A stretch of DNA of 64,000 nucleotides from an uncultured bacterium (GTDB taxonomy: Bacteria > Myxococcota_A > Polyangia > Polyangiales > Houyiibacteriaceae), in assembly GCA_938024995.1 (NCBI GenBank), contig CALJDU010000027.1, positions 1 to 64,000 of the forward strand. Direction: 5' to 3'. A program made the translations under genes and the position numbers. This document shows positions 53,801 through 61,804 of this stretch, in pieces. Position 1 is the first letter of the stretch. Each line of letters begins with the position of its first letter. The notes beneath the pieces were generated by a model. That model worked only from the letters and a program-made list of their open reading frames with translations, made no database searches and had not been told where the DNA came from.

Positions 53801-54447
53801 GGAAGGAAGACCCGCGGGACGGTCGCGCGAAGCCCTGCGTCTGACCGAACGTTGATCATCGCGTCCGCGGTCGCGCCGGTTACCTCATCTCGGGCGCGCA
53901 CCACGTCTTGTCCCGCGGCGCTCCCCGCCGTGTAGCGGCGACCGGCGAGTGATCCCCCGCTGCGGTTGGTCGAGAGCGTGAGGGTGATCGAACCCGAACC
54001 GCCCGACGTGACGAAGTCGACAGAGGCTGCGGGGCGGACCTCGACGGTGGACGGCGAGAGGGTGATGCCTTCGACCACCGTCACGTCGACGTAGGCGTTG
54101 CCTGTGCAGCCGTCGTCGCTGAGCTCGACGAGGTCCTTCATGTCGCGCGTGGGGCGATCCCCGCCGACGTAGACGCCGGTTAGATCATCAATGCGGCCAC
54201 GTGAGGCGTTCTCTAGAATTTGAAAACGGTACGCGCCCGTTCCGCCCGTCGCTCGGAGCACCAAGAGTCCGCCGACCGACACGGTGGGGTCCTCTGGTGA
54301 GAGCGTGAGCGGACCTCCAACGTCGAGACAGGCAGGCTTCACGACGACATCGTTGGCGGCGTCTTCGGTCGCGGTGTCGTCGTCGCCGCACGCGATCCAA
54401 AGCGTCGAAGTGAAAGTGAGAATGAAGAGAAGGGCGCGTCTTGTCAC
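50854..54447 (-). CDS. FG-GAP repeat surface lipoprotein
   Basis: The 1197-residue product starts at a GTG with the signal RRALLFILTFTSTLWIACGDDD (lipobox). The first 300 residues hold two or three bacterial Ig-like segments (LSPEDPTVSVGGLLVLRATGG, LSPSTVEVRPAASVDFVTSGG). After that about 12 FG-GAP/integrin-alpha-type repeats each carry a DxDGDGxxDLxxG calcium loop (for example DIDGDGFNDVIIG and DVDGDGIPDLLVG). They should form a seven-bladed propeller or two. It is an exposed outer-membrane-anchored protein, probably adhesive. It is divergent from the cytochrome-like operon, with 50 bases between the starts. Confidence 0.85.
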   Translation of the reverse strand: MTRRALLFILTFTSTLWIACGDDDTATEDAANDVVVKPACLDVGGPLTLSPEDPTVSVGGLLVLRATGGTGAYRFQILENASRGRIDDLTGVYVGGDRPTRDMKDLVELSDDGCTGNAYVDVTVVEGITLSPSTVEVRPAASVDFVTSGGSGSITLTLSTNRSGGSLAGRRYTAGSAAGQDVVRARDEVTGATADAMINVRSDAGLRATVPRVFLPVGSRMPVPLEGGSGEVTVTGAPGLTVSDGELVASDALNAMATFTDSFTGDTAQVRVTSTRALTAPAQFDHDRSNGHLAIEAGDIDGDGFNDVIIGRANASRRASRNGAVFIFRGTGSGIETEPARVIPGNSRSEAFGYAIEVADVDLDGLDDLIIGALNADTTRSDAGAVHIFRGVEGQLFEDSPSILFTGRNSGDRLGRSLTACDFNGDGMVDLALGAAEAEDLGRSPRENQQGAVYLYLNYGGEFAPRADAVIYGEIPDGAGGYTTHDNLRLGEWMTSGDIDGDGHCDLVATALRPHPTRGNDGAVFVYRGRPADGPDPGGLEATPAIAWAGMDEGNVSNQFGARLVVHDLDGDGMDDILVPQPLRDTMGAGDSGALYLFRGRALSGQATELLSPTTADWSYFGTRGSDQVGNSVAVADPDGDGEIEIIVTAPRAMGSEESELSRGGRVDVLEMAGTVPAMEPSMSYEGPEQEARFGSGLGSVGDIDDDGADELITFAPYYDALDFDAGGTFILGTPAPIMIPTERTSQRLGASTHVADLDGDGSLEMIVTATHGDRSNAVDVGYVHIYQNGPDGYDTAPSATYGDFPLHSASDEFGIDVKHADFDGDGRTDLLVLARTEDRPREWPETFTTDGSCDGAISNTGALWVFKGQASGLPATTPSLVAFGPQNGRGLRELAVLDVNGDGLDDAVVGSRDWNQPTGTSGGFAIYLGGALPDTGTTVRCNHNGTWTGIGGSQSAYRIEGIGDVDADGCDDWAVGAPLQAREGLSNEGGTHIFFGFNPSGGCARTSRPAPLTFWSGHANAQSGKELAGGGDVDGDGIPDLLVGGPDFRNGAGEVGRVYVLLGSRIRAAASAPGPHTLTDSVALELSGSDAGELLATGLTFVPGIGPGGTDGFAAGGTQAAINGESNTGGVRVHRFVSGAIEVTPYAIVAGERGSLLAGFGGRVSAGRTSAPVLLISSIFSDATNPDDGAAYAYPL

Positions 54448-54497
54448 TTGGCAAAGAGTACCGACTCGCGGCAACCTTTGTCGACGAAGGGAAGAGC

Positions 54498-56033
54498 ATG
54501 CGTTCACACGGAAAGAGCACGGGCCAGGTTGTGACCCGCGCCGCGATCGCTTCACTCGCGCTCATCACGGCGCTGTCTGCTTGTAAAACAGAGAGCGCGG
54601 TGACGGATGTGGCAGCGGTGGGTGAGCTCCGTCCCGCGCGGTCCGTGGTCTTCGATGGCGCCGTCGACTTCGCGCTCGCCTTGCCAAACGAACGCGTCCT
54701 CTACGCGAACGGCGAAGACCTCGTCTTGGTCGACGGAATGGACCGCCGCGTGGTGTCGAGCACTTCGCTTCTCGGCGACTTGATCACCTGGACGGTGATT
54801 GACGACGTCGCGCTCTTGGCAGGTCGAAACGGCACTTTCGCCCTTCGTGGAAGCGATTTCTTTCGATCGGAGCTCGCCTCCGCGATCGACGGAATGAACG
54901 TCACCTCGCTCGTGAGCGTCCCGCGACGCGGCGCGCGTGATGACTTGTACATCGCCCACCAAGGAGGTCTCGCGTTGCTTCGTGACGGCCGACTTCAGGA
55001 CATTTCGCTCGAGGGCGTGACGCTCTCGGCACCCGTCATCGGGAGCGCGCCTTTCTTCTCCGGACGTTCGCTCTGGGTCTCGGTCCCCGCTGCCATGACG
55101 ACAGATGAGATGAGCGAAGAGTCTCCCGCCGGCGCGCTCTATGAGCTCGCCTTCGATGACGACGATGCCCTCACGGCGTCGAAGCTCGCGATCGATTTTG
55201 CTCCGTCACAGATGGCCGCGGACGCAAGCGGTGTCTTGTGGTTACTTGACGAAGAGAGCGGCGAAGTTGTCGCGATTGAATTGTCCCGTACACCCACGAG
55301 GTATCGCTTTCCGTTCATGGTGGACTCGCTGCAGGCAAGCAGCGCGGGTCCAGACAGTTGGTTCGGCGGCGAGGGGCGGCTCTTCCACCACGCCGCGGGA
55401 GTGTTCAACGAAGTCGAAGGCGTGGATCGAATCCGGGCGGTGGGCGCAGACGGGACGATCTTGAGCGGGTCCGGGAGCCTGGAACGCCGCGCGGCACGAC
55501 ACCCTGCCACTTGGAACGGGCCTTCGACCGGCAGCGTGTTGGTGCGGACGACGTCATACGAGATCGTCCTCACCCAGATGAGCGCGGTCGAGAGCATCAC
55601 CGCGAACATTGATGGCGAAGAGATCGACGTCACCTCCGATCGATCTGTAAGCGTTGACCCCGCTACTTTGGAGTCCGGGGCCCACGCGCTCGAGGCCGTC
55701 ATCCGGTACACTGACGGGACGTTGCCGACGACCGCACGGGTCGTCTTTGAGATCGGCGTTCGCGCCAACTGGAACGATGATGTCAACCAGGTCTACCTCG
55801 ATCACTGTTCTGACTGTCACCACGCCACTGGCGGTGGCCGTCGGCTCGATCGCGCCGAAGACTGGATCAACGACTTCGACCAGATCCTCATCAACGTCAA
55901 AGAGGCGCGGATGCCGCTCGGTCGCGACGCCCTCGACAGCAAGACCATCGCGCTCATTGAAGCGTGGGGCGCCGCGGACTTCCCCGCGGACGCGGCCGCC
56001 GCGGGCGGTTCGACTGAATCGGCCGAAGAGTAG
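54498..56033 (+). CDS. Lipoprotein with C-terminal cytochrome c-like domain
   Basis: The 511-residue product begins at an ATG with a GAAGGGAAG ribosome site and a lipobox (LITALSACKTE). Residues about 45-335 contain repeated beta-propeller-like segments. The C-terminus, after about 425, has HCSDCHHATGG, a CxxCH c-type heme motif, and ARMPLGRDAL with a candidate methionine ligand. The first gene of a four-gene unit (54498-59644), it is probably the electron-carrying member outside the cytoplasm. Functional details are unknown. Confidence 0.72.
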   Translation: MRSHGKSTGQVVTRAAIASLALITALSACKTESAVTDVAAVGELRPARSVVFDGAVDFALALPNERVLYANGEDLVLVDGMDRRVVSSTSLLGDLITWTVIDDVALLAGRNGTFALRGSDFFRSELASAIDGMNVTSLVSVPRRGARDDLYIAHQGGLALLRDGRLQDISLEGVTLSAPVIGSAPFFSGRSLWVSVPAAMTTDEMSEESPAGALYELAFDDDDALTASKLAIDFAPSQMAADASGVLWLLDEESGEVVAIELSRTPTRYRFPFMVDSLQASSAGPDSWFGGEGRLFHHAAGVFNEVEGVDRIRAVGADGTILSGSGSLERRAARHPATWNGPSTGSVLVRTTSYEIVLTQMSAVESITANIDGEEIDVTSDRSVSVDPATLESGAHALEAVIRYTDGTLPTTARVVFEIGVRANWNDDVNQVYLDHCSDCHHATGGGRRLDRAEDWINDFDQILINVKEARMPLGRDALDSKTIALIEAWGAADFPADAAAAGGSTESAEE

Positions 56034-56051
56034 TTTGAGGAAGGACGCGTG

Positions 56052-57632
56052 ATGAGAGCCTCTCTTGTTGTGAACCTGTGCGCCGCGGTTGTCGCGCTAT
56101 TGGTTTCACCGTTTGTGGCGTCCACGTCGACCGCGCAGGAAGATCCTTCCTGCCGGCCAGAAGTGGCGCGACTTGATAAGTACGCGTACCTGCGCGCGCT
56201 GAGTCTCGACCTTCGCGGCGTGGTGCCGACGGTCGAGGAGTACGAGGCGCTCGACGGGATGGACGACGTTCCGGCCGCGCTCGTAGATGAGTGGATGACC
56301 AGTGACGGTTACGCCTCTCGCTTCGTTCGCCGTCATCGCACACAGCTCTGGCCGAACATCAGCAACGTTCGCTTGGTTCACCAAGACCGTCGCCTCATCT
56401 CGCGGAGCGGGCTCTGGTGGCGGTCGTCTCAGTCGGGAATTTTTCGTCGCGAGCGCGTCGGTTGCCTCGACGAGCCGGCACGCTTTGATGCCGATGGGAA
56501 CATCCTCTTCACCGAGATGCCCGACGGGTCGCGCCGCGAAGGCTACGTCATGGTCAACCCGTACTGGGCGCCAGAGACCGAGCTGAAGGTCTGCGCGATC
56601 GATGCACAAGAACACGCCTTCAGCATCGTGACGGGCAACGACTGCAGCACGCGCGGAGCGAACCGCGACATCGGTTGTGGGTGTGGGCCGTCGCTCAACT
56701 GGTGTGACACGACCAACGTCCACAACGCGATCACCGCATCGTTCAAGACCGACCTTGAGCGTCGCTTGTTCGAGCACGCCAAGTCCGGCGAGGCCTACAC
56801 GGAGCTTTTCCGAAGCCGACGCGCGTTCGTAAACGGTCCCCAGGTCCACTTCTGGAAGTACCTCGCGCCGCTTTACCGGTCGGTCCCGCTCGTCCCGAGC
56901 CCGCTCAACATGACGACGCTTCCGGGCATCGCCTACACAGACGCGGACACCTGGGAGGAGCTTGAGCTTCCCGAGTCGCACGCCGGCATCCTGACCTCGC
57001 CGGTGTTCCTCCTTCGTTTTCAAACGAACCGAGCACGCGCGAGCCAGTTCTACGACGCGTTCCTCTGTCGTCCGTTTCAGCCCCCTCCCGGCGGCATCCC
57101 GCTCGGCAACGAGCTCGAGGCGCTTCGTCCCGACCTCCAGGAACGCGCGGGCTGCAAGTACTGCCACGCGATTCTAGAGCCCGGCGCGGCACACTGGGCG
57201 CGCTGGACGCAGCAGGGCGGAGGCTTCTTGGATCCGACGCAGTACCCCGCGTTTGACGCGGCCTGCGCAGATTGCGGTCGTGGCCTCGAAGCGTGCAGCA
57301 CCGCTTGCAGCCTTCACTACACGACGCGGGCGGTCGGCGCAGAGGAGGAGGAGTACCTGGGCATGCTTCGCGGCTTCCAGTTCCTTCGCCCCGAGCACGA
57401 AGGATTCGTCGAGGCAGGCCCTTGGCGACTGGTGCAAGAAGGCTTGTCGGATGGTTCGCTCTCCGAGTGCTCGGTGCGTCGCGCCGCGCAGTGGATGCTC
57501 GACCGCGACCTCAGCGCCAACGAAGGAGAGTGGAACGACGACCTCGTCGACACCTTCGTCGGCGATGAGTTCAGCTACGGCGCGGTCGTCCGAGAGATTG
57601 TCCTCAGCGCAACGTATCGGAGGGTCCGATGA
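56052..57632 (+). CDS. Secreted DUF1549/DUF1588-like protein
   Basis: The 526-residue product has a signal peptide ending near STAQED. The N-terminal part (YLRALSLDLRGVVPTVEEYEAL) is like DUF1549, and the C-terminal part (HAGILTSPVFLLRFQTNRARASQFYDAFLCR, then CKYCHAILEPGAAH) is like DUF1588 with its CxxCH heme motif. A Cys-rich insert (about 185-225) is unusual. It follows the cytochrome-like lipoprotein and overlaps the next gene by four bases, so it is part of the same operon as the DUF1501 protein. Confidence 0.72.
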   Translation: MRASLVVNLCAAVVALLVSPFVASTSTAQEDPSCRPEVARLDKYAYLRALSLDLRGVVPTVEEYEALDGMDDVPAALVDEWMTSDGYASRFVRRHRTQLWPNISNVRLVHQDRRLISRSGLWWRSSQSGIFRRERVGCLDEPARFDADGNILFTEMPDGSRREGYVMVNPYWAPETELKVCAIDAQEHAFSIVTGNDCSTRGANRDIGCGCGPSLNWCDTTNVHNAITASFKTDLERRLFEHAKSGEAYTELFRSRRAFVNGPQVHFWKYLAPLYRSVPLVPSPLNMTTLPGIAYTDADTWEELELPESHAGILTSPVFLLRFQTNRARASQFYDAFLCRPFQPPPGGIPLGNELEALRPDLQERAGCKYCHAILEPGAAHWARWTQQGGGFLDPTQYPAFDAACADCGRGLEACSTACSLHYTTRAVGAEEEEYLGMLRGFQFLRPEHEGFVEAGPWRLVQEGLSDGSLSECSVRRAAQWMLDRDLSANEGEWNDDLVDTFVGDEFSYGAVVREIVLSATYRRVR

Positions 57633-58273
57633 AGAAGCTCCTCATATTGATCACGAGCTTGGCGATCACCGGCTTGTTTGGCTGCGGTGAAGACGCCGTC
57701 GACACAGAGCCGGTGAACGCGGTCACACAGAACGATCGCCCAGTCGACCTCGGAGCCGCTCCGGATCGCGCGCGTCGCCGAATGGACATCGATCAGCTCC
57801 GCGCCTCCGTCGTCCGCGTGACCGATGGCGTCGACTGGATGTCGGGCGACACCAACCAGTTCGAGCGCTTTGACGACACCCTCGGCGTGCCGAACTACAT
57901 CAGCAGCACCTCCGAGGACACGGCGGTCAGCGTGCTCTTCGTGAAGTTCCTCGATGACATGTCACGCGCGGTGTGCCGACAGCTCATCGCGCGCGAGACG
58001 GGCGAAGAAGCGCGCGGCGTGTTCTTCCGTTTCGATGTGAACGCCGAGACCCCGCCCACCGCGGCGGAGGTCGACGAGACCCTCGCGTACTTGCTCTTGC
58101 GCTATCACGGAAGGCGGCTCGACTCGAGCTCGCCCGAGCTTCAATCCTGGCGCGATTTGATCGCGCGCCTCTCCACCTCGATGGACGCCGACGGCAACGC
58201 ACCGAACACCGCTCAGGTGTACGAATCGGTCTGCGTCGCGCTCATCGATCACCCCGACTTCTACACGTACTGA
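57629..58273 (+). CDS. Lipoprotein of the DUF1549/DUF1501 operon
   Basis: The 214-residue product has the signal segment LLILITSLAITGLFGCGED (lipobox). The mature part has a helical region with a DIDQLRASVVRVTDG stretch, and no known catalytic motif. It overlaps the DUF1549-like gene by four bases (ATGA) and lies nine bases before the DUF1501 gene. Its tight coupling suggests it is an envelope partner of both; the short Cys-poor sequence gives no more. Confidence 0.65.
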   Translation: MKKLLILITSLAITGLFGCGEDAVDTEPVNAVTQNDRPVDLGAAPDRARRRMDIDQLRASVVRVTDGVDWMSGDTNQFERFDDTLGVPNYISSTSEDTAVSVLFVKFLDDMSRAVCRQLIARETGEEARGVFFRFDVNAETPPTAAEVDETLAYLLLRYHGRRLDSSSPELQSWRDLIARLSTSMDADGNAPNTAQVYESVCVALIDHPDFYTY

Positions 58274-58282
58274 GGAGCTGAC

Positions 58283-59644
58283 ATGACGATGACCAAATCT
58301 CGACGCTCCTTCCTTCAAAAGCTCGCCCTCGCTGGCGGCGCGGGTGCGCTCGGCACCTTCGGCGGTCTGGGTGACTTCTCGCAGCTCGCGCGCGGCGCGG
58401 AGGCGGACGACCGCTTCTTCGTGTTCGCGTACTTCGGTGGTGGCTGGGACACGATCCTTGGGCTCGACCCGCGCGACCCGGCGCGGTTCACCAACGACAA
58501 CATGGCCATCACGCGTATCCAGCCGGGGTACGACATCATCGGGCTTGACGACCCGCTCGTTCGGCGTGGTGACCTGACCTTTGGTCCCTACATTGGCGAG
58601 CTCGCTGATCTCGCTGACGACGTCTGCGTCGTCCGCGGAATGAGCATGGACACGCTGACTCACGAGGTCGGCCGCCGTCGTTTCCTGACCGGCAAGCCGC
58701 CTTCGGGGGTCTTGGCGCGCGGGGCTTCCGGCTCGGTGTGGCTCTCCTCGCTCTTCGGCGGCGGGGAACCCATCCCGAACCTCTCGATCGGCGTGGAGTC
58801 CTTCAACCCGACGCTCCCGAGCTGGGCATCGGCGCTCCGCGTGAGCAGCAGCAACGACTTGGTCGCGATGCTCAAACGGGCGAACCCCTTGCTCGGCGAT
58901 CACCTCGACGTCGAGGTGGAGTCGTTCCTCGCCAACGAAGCGGACTGCGGTCGCTCGCGTCACTCGGAGATCCTTCGCAACGCCGATGGTTCTCGCGAAC
59001 GTGTTCGCACGCTGATCGAGCGCGACCTACAGTCGCTCTTCGACTTCCGCGGTTCGGGCGAAGAGATGGATCGCATTCGCTCGGAGTTCGGCTTCACGAC
59101 CGGTCAGCTCAACTCACCGGGCGCCCGCGCAGCGATCGCGGCTCAGGCCATCACCTCCGGCACCTGCCGCTGCGTGACCATCTCCGCGGCCGGCGGCAGC
59201 CTCGATACGCACTTCCAGAACTGGGAGAACGACCAGGGTCCGCGTCAGCAAGCGGGCTTCAACGCGCTCGCGCGACTCGCGCGTTTCCTCAAGAACGTGC
59301 CCTACGGTGACGACGGCGAGTCCTACTTCGACCGCACGACCATCGTCGGCTTCAGCGAGTTCATGCGCACGCCGCTCATCAACGCGCGCGGCGGACGCGA
59401 CCACTGGCTCACCAACAGCTGCGTCCTCTTGGGCGGCGGCATCCAGGGCGGCCAAGCGATCGGCGCCTCGAGCGATGTCGGCATGTCCCCGCAGCCGGTC
59501 GACCTCATGACCGGTCAGGTCAGCGAGGACGGCGAGATCATCTACCCCGAGCACGTGCTTCGCTCGCTCTTGCACATCGCGGGCGTCGAGAACGACGCGG
59601 CGGACTTCCGGGTCGAGCCGATCTGGAAGATGCTCCGCGGGTAG
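58283..59644 (+). CDS. DUF1501-family protein, Tat-exported
   Basis: The 453-residue product has a twin-arginine signal (SRRSFLQKLALAGGAGALGTF). The DUF1501 fold follows, with FAYFGGGWDTILGLDP, the VRGMSMDTLTHEVGRR block and the closing SEFMRTPLINARGGRDHWLTNS, which resembles the phosphoesterase-like metal-site region of the family. Members occur with DUF1549/DUF1800 proteins in planctomycetes and myxobacteria. It ends the four-gene operon and a terminator follows. The substrate is unknown. Confidence 0.85.
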   Translation: MTMTKSRRSFLQKLALAGGAGALGTFGGLGDFSQLARGAEADDRFFVFAYFGGGWDTILGLDPRDPARFTNDNMAITRIQPGYDIIGLDDPLVRRGDLTFGPYIGELADLADDVCVVRGMSMDTLTHEVGRRRFLTGKPPSGVLARGASGSVWLSSLFGGGEPIPNLSIGVESFNPTLPSWASALRVSSSNDLVAMLKRANPLLGDHLDVEVESFLANEADCGRSRHSEILRNADGSRERVRTLIERDLQSLFDFRGSGEEMDRIRSEFGFTTGQLNSPGARAAIAAQAITSGTCRCVTISAAGGSLDTHFQNWENDQGPRQQAGFNALARLARFLKNVPYGDDGESYFDRTTIVGFSEFMRTPLINARGGRDHWLTNSCVLLGGGIQGGQAIGASSDVGMSPQPVDLMTGQVSEDGEIIYPEHVLRSLLHIAGVENDAADFRVEPIWKMLRG

Positions 59645-59678
59645 CCCGAACAAGAGGGGCACGTCCGCAGACAAGAAG

Positions 59679-59711
59679 AGCGTCGAGTCCCAATAGGGCT
59701 CGGCGCTTTTT
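59679..59711 (+). terminator. Rho-independent terminator of the DUF1501 operon
   Basis: A stem of about 12 bases (59679-59691 with 59696-59707, including two G-U pairs) has an AATA loop, followed by a run of five T (59707-59711). It lies about 35 bases past the stop at 59644 and separates the operon from the next gene. Confidence 0.72.
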
Positions 59712-59792
59712 CGTGGGCGGCGTCTTCGCGCGTGCTTGCGTAGACCTCACGCGTGCTTAGCTTCGGATGCCCGCGGCAGGGAAGAAGTGATC

Positions 59793-60305
59793 ATGTTCGT
59801 GCATTCAACCGCGCTTGACCGACATCAAGACCGCATCGCCGACTGGCGAGAGTACGGAGCGGAGCTGGGCGTTCGGGGTCCGCTGGTGCGGCTCGCCTGC
59901 TGGTGGTTGCTTCACAACAGCGTCATTCATCTCTTGCTCGGTCTCGCACCGGTCTCTTGGGTCTTTCGGCTGCACGACTGGTCTTCTGACGGGCTCGCGG
60001 GGTTGCGCTACGAGGAGCAGATGCAACGACGCCGACAGATCGAATTTGAAGCGAAGCGCGCGAGGATAAAACGCGCGATGGACGCGCTTGTGTTCCCGGC
60101 GTGGATCTCGGAGGGCGAGGCTGCGGAGTACATGGGATCGCGCGTGACCTTTACGCACGTGGTCCCTGACTTCGATCGGTTACGAGAAACCGCGTTTGGC
60201 AGGGTCGTCGTCACGAACGAACTGGAGATGTCTCTCAGCATCACGCTCAAACTCGGAGAGGATGGCCTCGTCATCCCGAGTGAACTGCGACCGGTTTCGG
60301 CCTAA
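59793..60305 (+). CDS. Hypothetical protein
   Basis: The 170-residue product starts at the ATG at 59793, preceded by GAAGAAG, and opens MFVHSTALDRHQDR. There is one hydrophobic segment near 29-50 (GPLVRLACWWLLHNSVIHLLLGLAPVSW), a basic helical middle (about 68-92) and a beta-rich tail. I do not recognise it. It is a lone gene between the DUF1501 operon and the convergent small gene at 60271. The last 35 bases overlap that gene. Confidence 0.55.
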   Translation: MFVHSTALDRHQDRIADWREYGAELGVRGPLVRLACWWLLHNSVIHLLLGLAPVSWVFRLHDWSSDGLAGLRYEEQMQRRRQIEFEAKRARIKRAMDALVFPAWISEGEAAEYMGSRVTFTHVVPDFDRLRETAFGRVVVTNELEMSLSITLKLGEDGLVIPSELRPVSA

Positions 60306-60636
60306 CCCGGCATCTCATCTCTCGGCGCTGCGGCTGCCGAGAGTGGGGTTCGCTCTTTGCGTTCGCGTCGATGACCTTGACGTTGAGCCACCCCAGACGC
60401 GAAACGTTGCCACACGACCCCGAACCGCTGGCGTACTCACCTGGCGGATGGCCCAGGGCGGCCGAGGTCTCCGCGATCTCGGCGCGCTCCACCGAGAGGT
60501 GCGCGACCTGCGCCGGAGTAGCCGTGACGTCGAACAGGGAGAGCACCCCGCGCTCGACCTCGTCCACCTCCCACGCGGGAATCAGCCCCTCGCGTTCCTC
60601 CAGGATCCGGAGCAACTCTGGGAGCGTCGCGTTCAC
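60271..60636 (-). CDS. Small hypothetical protein
   Basis: The 121-residue product has a helical, acidic first half (PELLRILEEREGLIPAWEVDEVERG) and a less structured basic tail. Its start is eight bases downstream of the iron alcohol dehydrogenase stop, so it may be the last gene of that operon. The tail overlaps the convergent gene at 59793-60305 by 35 bases and looks like run-on sequence, so the real protein may be only about 90 residues. No family is recognised. Confidence 0.4.
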   Translation of the reverse strand: MNATLPELLRILEEREGLIPAWEVDEVERGVLSLFDVTATPAQVAHLSVERAEIAETSAALGHPPGEYASGSGSCGNVSRLGWLNVKVIDANAKSEPHSRQPQRREMRCRVRPKPVAVHSG

Positions 60637-60644
60637 GACGCGTG

Positions 60645-61796
60645 CTAGAGGCTAGCGCGGTACAGGGCGAGCAGGTCTTCGGTCGTGCACTCGCGCGGGT
60701 TCAGCTTGTGACACACGTCTTCGAAGGCGAGCGGCGCGAGCTTCGGCAGCGCGTCTTCTTCCACTCCGACCTCTGCGAGGCCCGAGGGCAGACCGATCTT
60801 CTTGCGGAGCGCGCGAATGCCGCCGCTGCACTCGAACATCAGCGTCTCTTCGTCTTCGCCGCGCACGCCCATCATCTTCGCGAGGTGCGCGATCTTCTTC
60901 GGGACGGCGCTGCGGTTGAAGTCGATCACGGCGGGCAGGCAAAGGGCGTTCGCGAGGCCGTGGTGAAGACCGTGCTCCGCGCTGAGCGGGTGCGCGAGCG
61001 AGTGACACGCGCCGAGCCCCTTTTGGAACGCGACCGCGCCCATCATCGAGGCCTTCAGCATGGCGCCGCGAGCGGCGATGTCCTGGCCATCGCTGACCGC
61101 GTGCTCGATGTGCGCGAGCGCGAGGCGGATGCCCTCCAGCGCGATCGCGTCGGCCATTGGGTGATCGCCAACCGCGCAGTACGCCTCGATACAGTGCGTC
61201 AGCGCGTCGATGCCGGTCGCCGCGGTGATGCGCGGAGGCATGGTCACCGTGAGCTCGGGGTCCAAAATCGCCACGTTCGGCATCATCGACGGTGCAAAGA
61301 CGACGGTCTTCTTGTTGGTCGCCTGGAGCGTCACCACGCCGCTGCGTCCCACTTCGCTGCCCGTTCCCGCGGTCGTCGGGATCGCGATCATGGGCGGTAG
61401 CGCGTTGGTGATGAGCTTGTCGCCACCCATCGCGTCGTCGTACTGCGCGAGCGGGAGCGGGTGGGTGGCCGCGACGCGAACGAGCTTCGCCACGTCGAGC
61501 GGACTCCCGCCGCCGACGCCGATGATGAGATTCGCGCCGGAGCTTCGGTAGGCGTCCGTCGCCGCGAGGACCTCGGTCTCCAGCGGGTTACTCGAGATGG
61601 CGTCGAACGTTTCGTGGGGAAGGTCAGCGGCGTCGAGCGCCTCGGTGACCTTGTCCGTCAGACCCACCGCGGAGATCCCGGGATCGGTCACCACAAAGAC
61701 CTTCGTCGCGCCGAGCGACTTCGCTTCCGTTGCTGCTTCGCTCAGCGCGCCAGCGGCAAAGAGAACGCGCGTTGGGTAGCTCCACGTCACGGCCAT
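60645..61796 (-). CDS. Iron-containing alcohol dehydrogenase
   Basis: The 383-residue enzyme belongs to the group III iron-dependent dehydrogenase family. It has the NAD-binding GGGSPLDVAK (about 95-104), TTAGTGSEV, and metal ligands in GIDALTHCIEAY and in ACHSLAHPLSAEHGLHHG. The nearest known activities are glycerol, butanol and 1,3-propanediol dehydrogenation. It follows the GpsA-like gene (gap eight bases) in a lipid/glycerol-type operon, which favours a glycerol or dihydroxyacetone substrate. The exact substrate is not readable from sequence. Confidence 0.88.
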   Translation of the reverse strand: MAVTWSYPTRVLFAAGALSEAATEAKSLGATKVFVVTDPGISAVGLTDKVTEALDAADLPHETFDAISSNPLETEVLAATDAYRSSGANLIIGVGGGSPLDVAKLVRVAATHPLPLAQYDDAMGGDKLITNALPPMIAIPTTAGTGSEVGRSGVVTLQATNKKTVVFAPSMMPNVAILDPELTVTMPPRITAATGIDALTHCIEAYCAVGDHPMADAIALEGIRLALAHIEHAVSDGQDIAARGAMLKASMMGAVAFQKGLGACHSLAHPLSAEHGLHHGLANALCLPAVIDFNRSAVPKKIAHLAKMMGVRGEDEETLMFECSGGIRALRKKIGLPSGLAEVGVEEDALPKLAPLAFEDVCHKLNPRECTTEDLLALYRASL

Positions 61797-61804
61797 GACT
61801 GCAA

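Noticed and set aside
59645..59792. Small gene between the DUF1501 operon and the next gene
   Set aside because: Only a terminator and a ribosome site are visible; short frames lack coding character.
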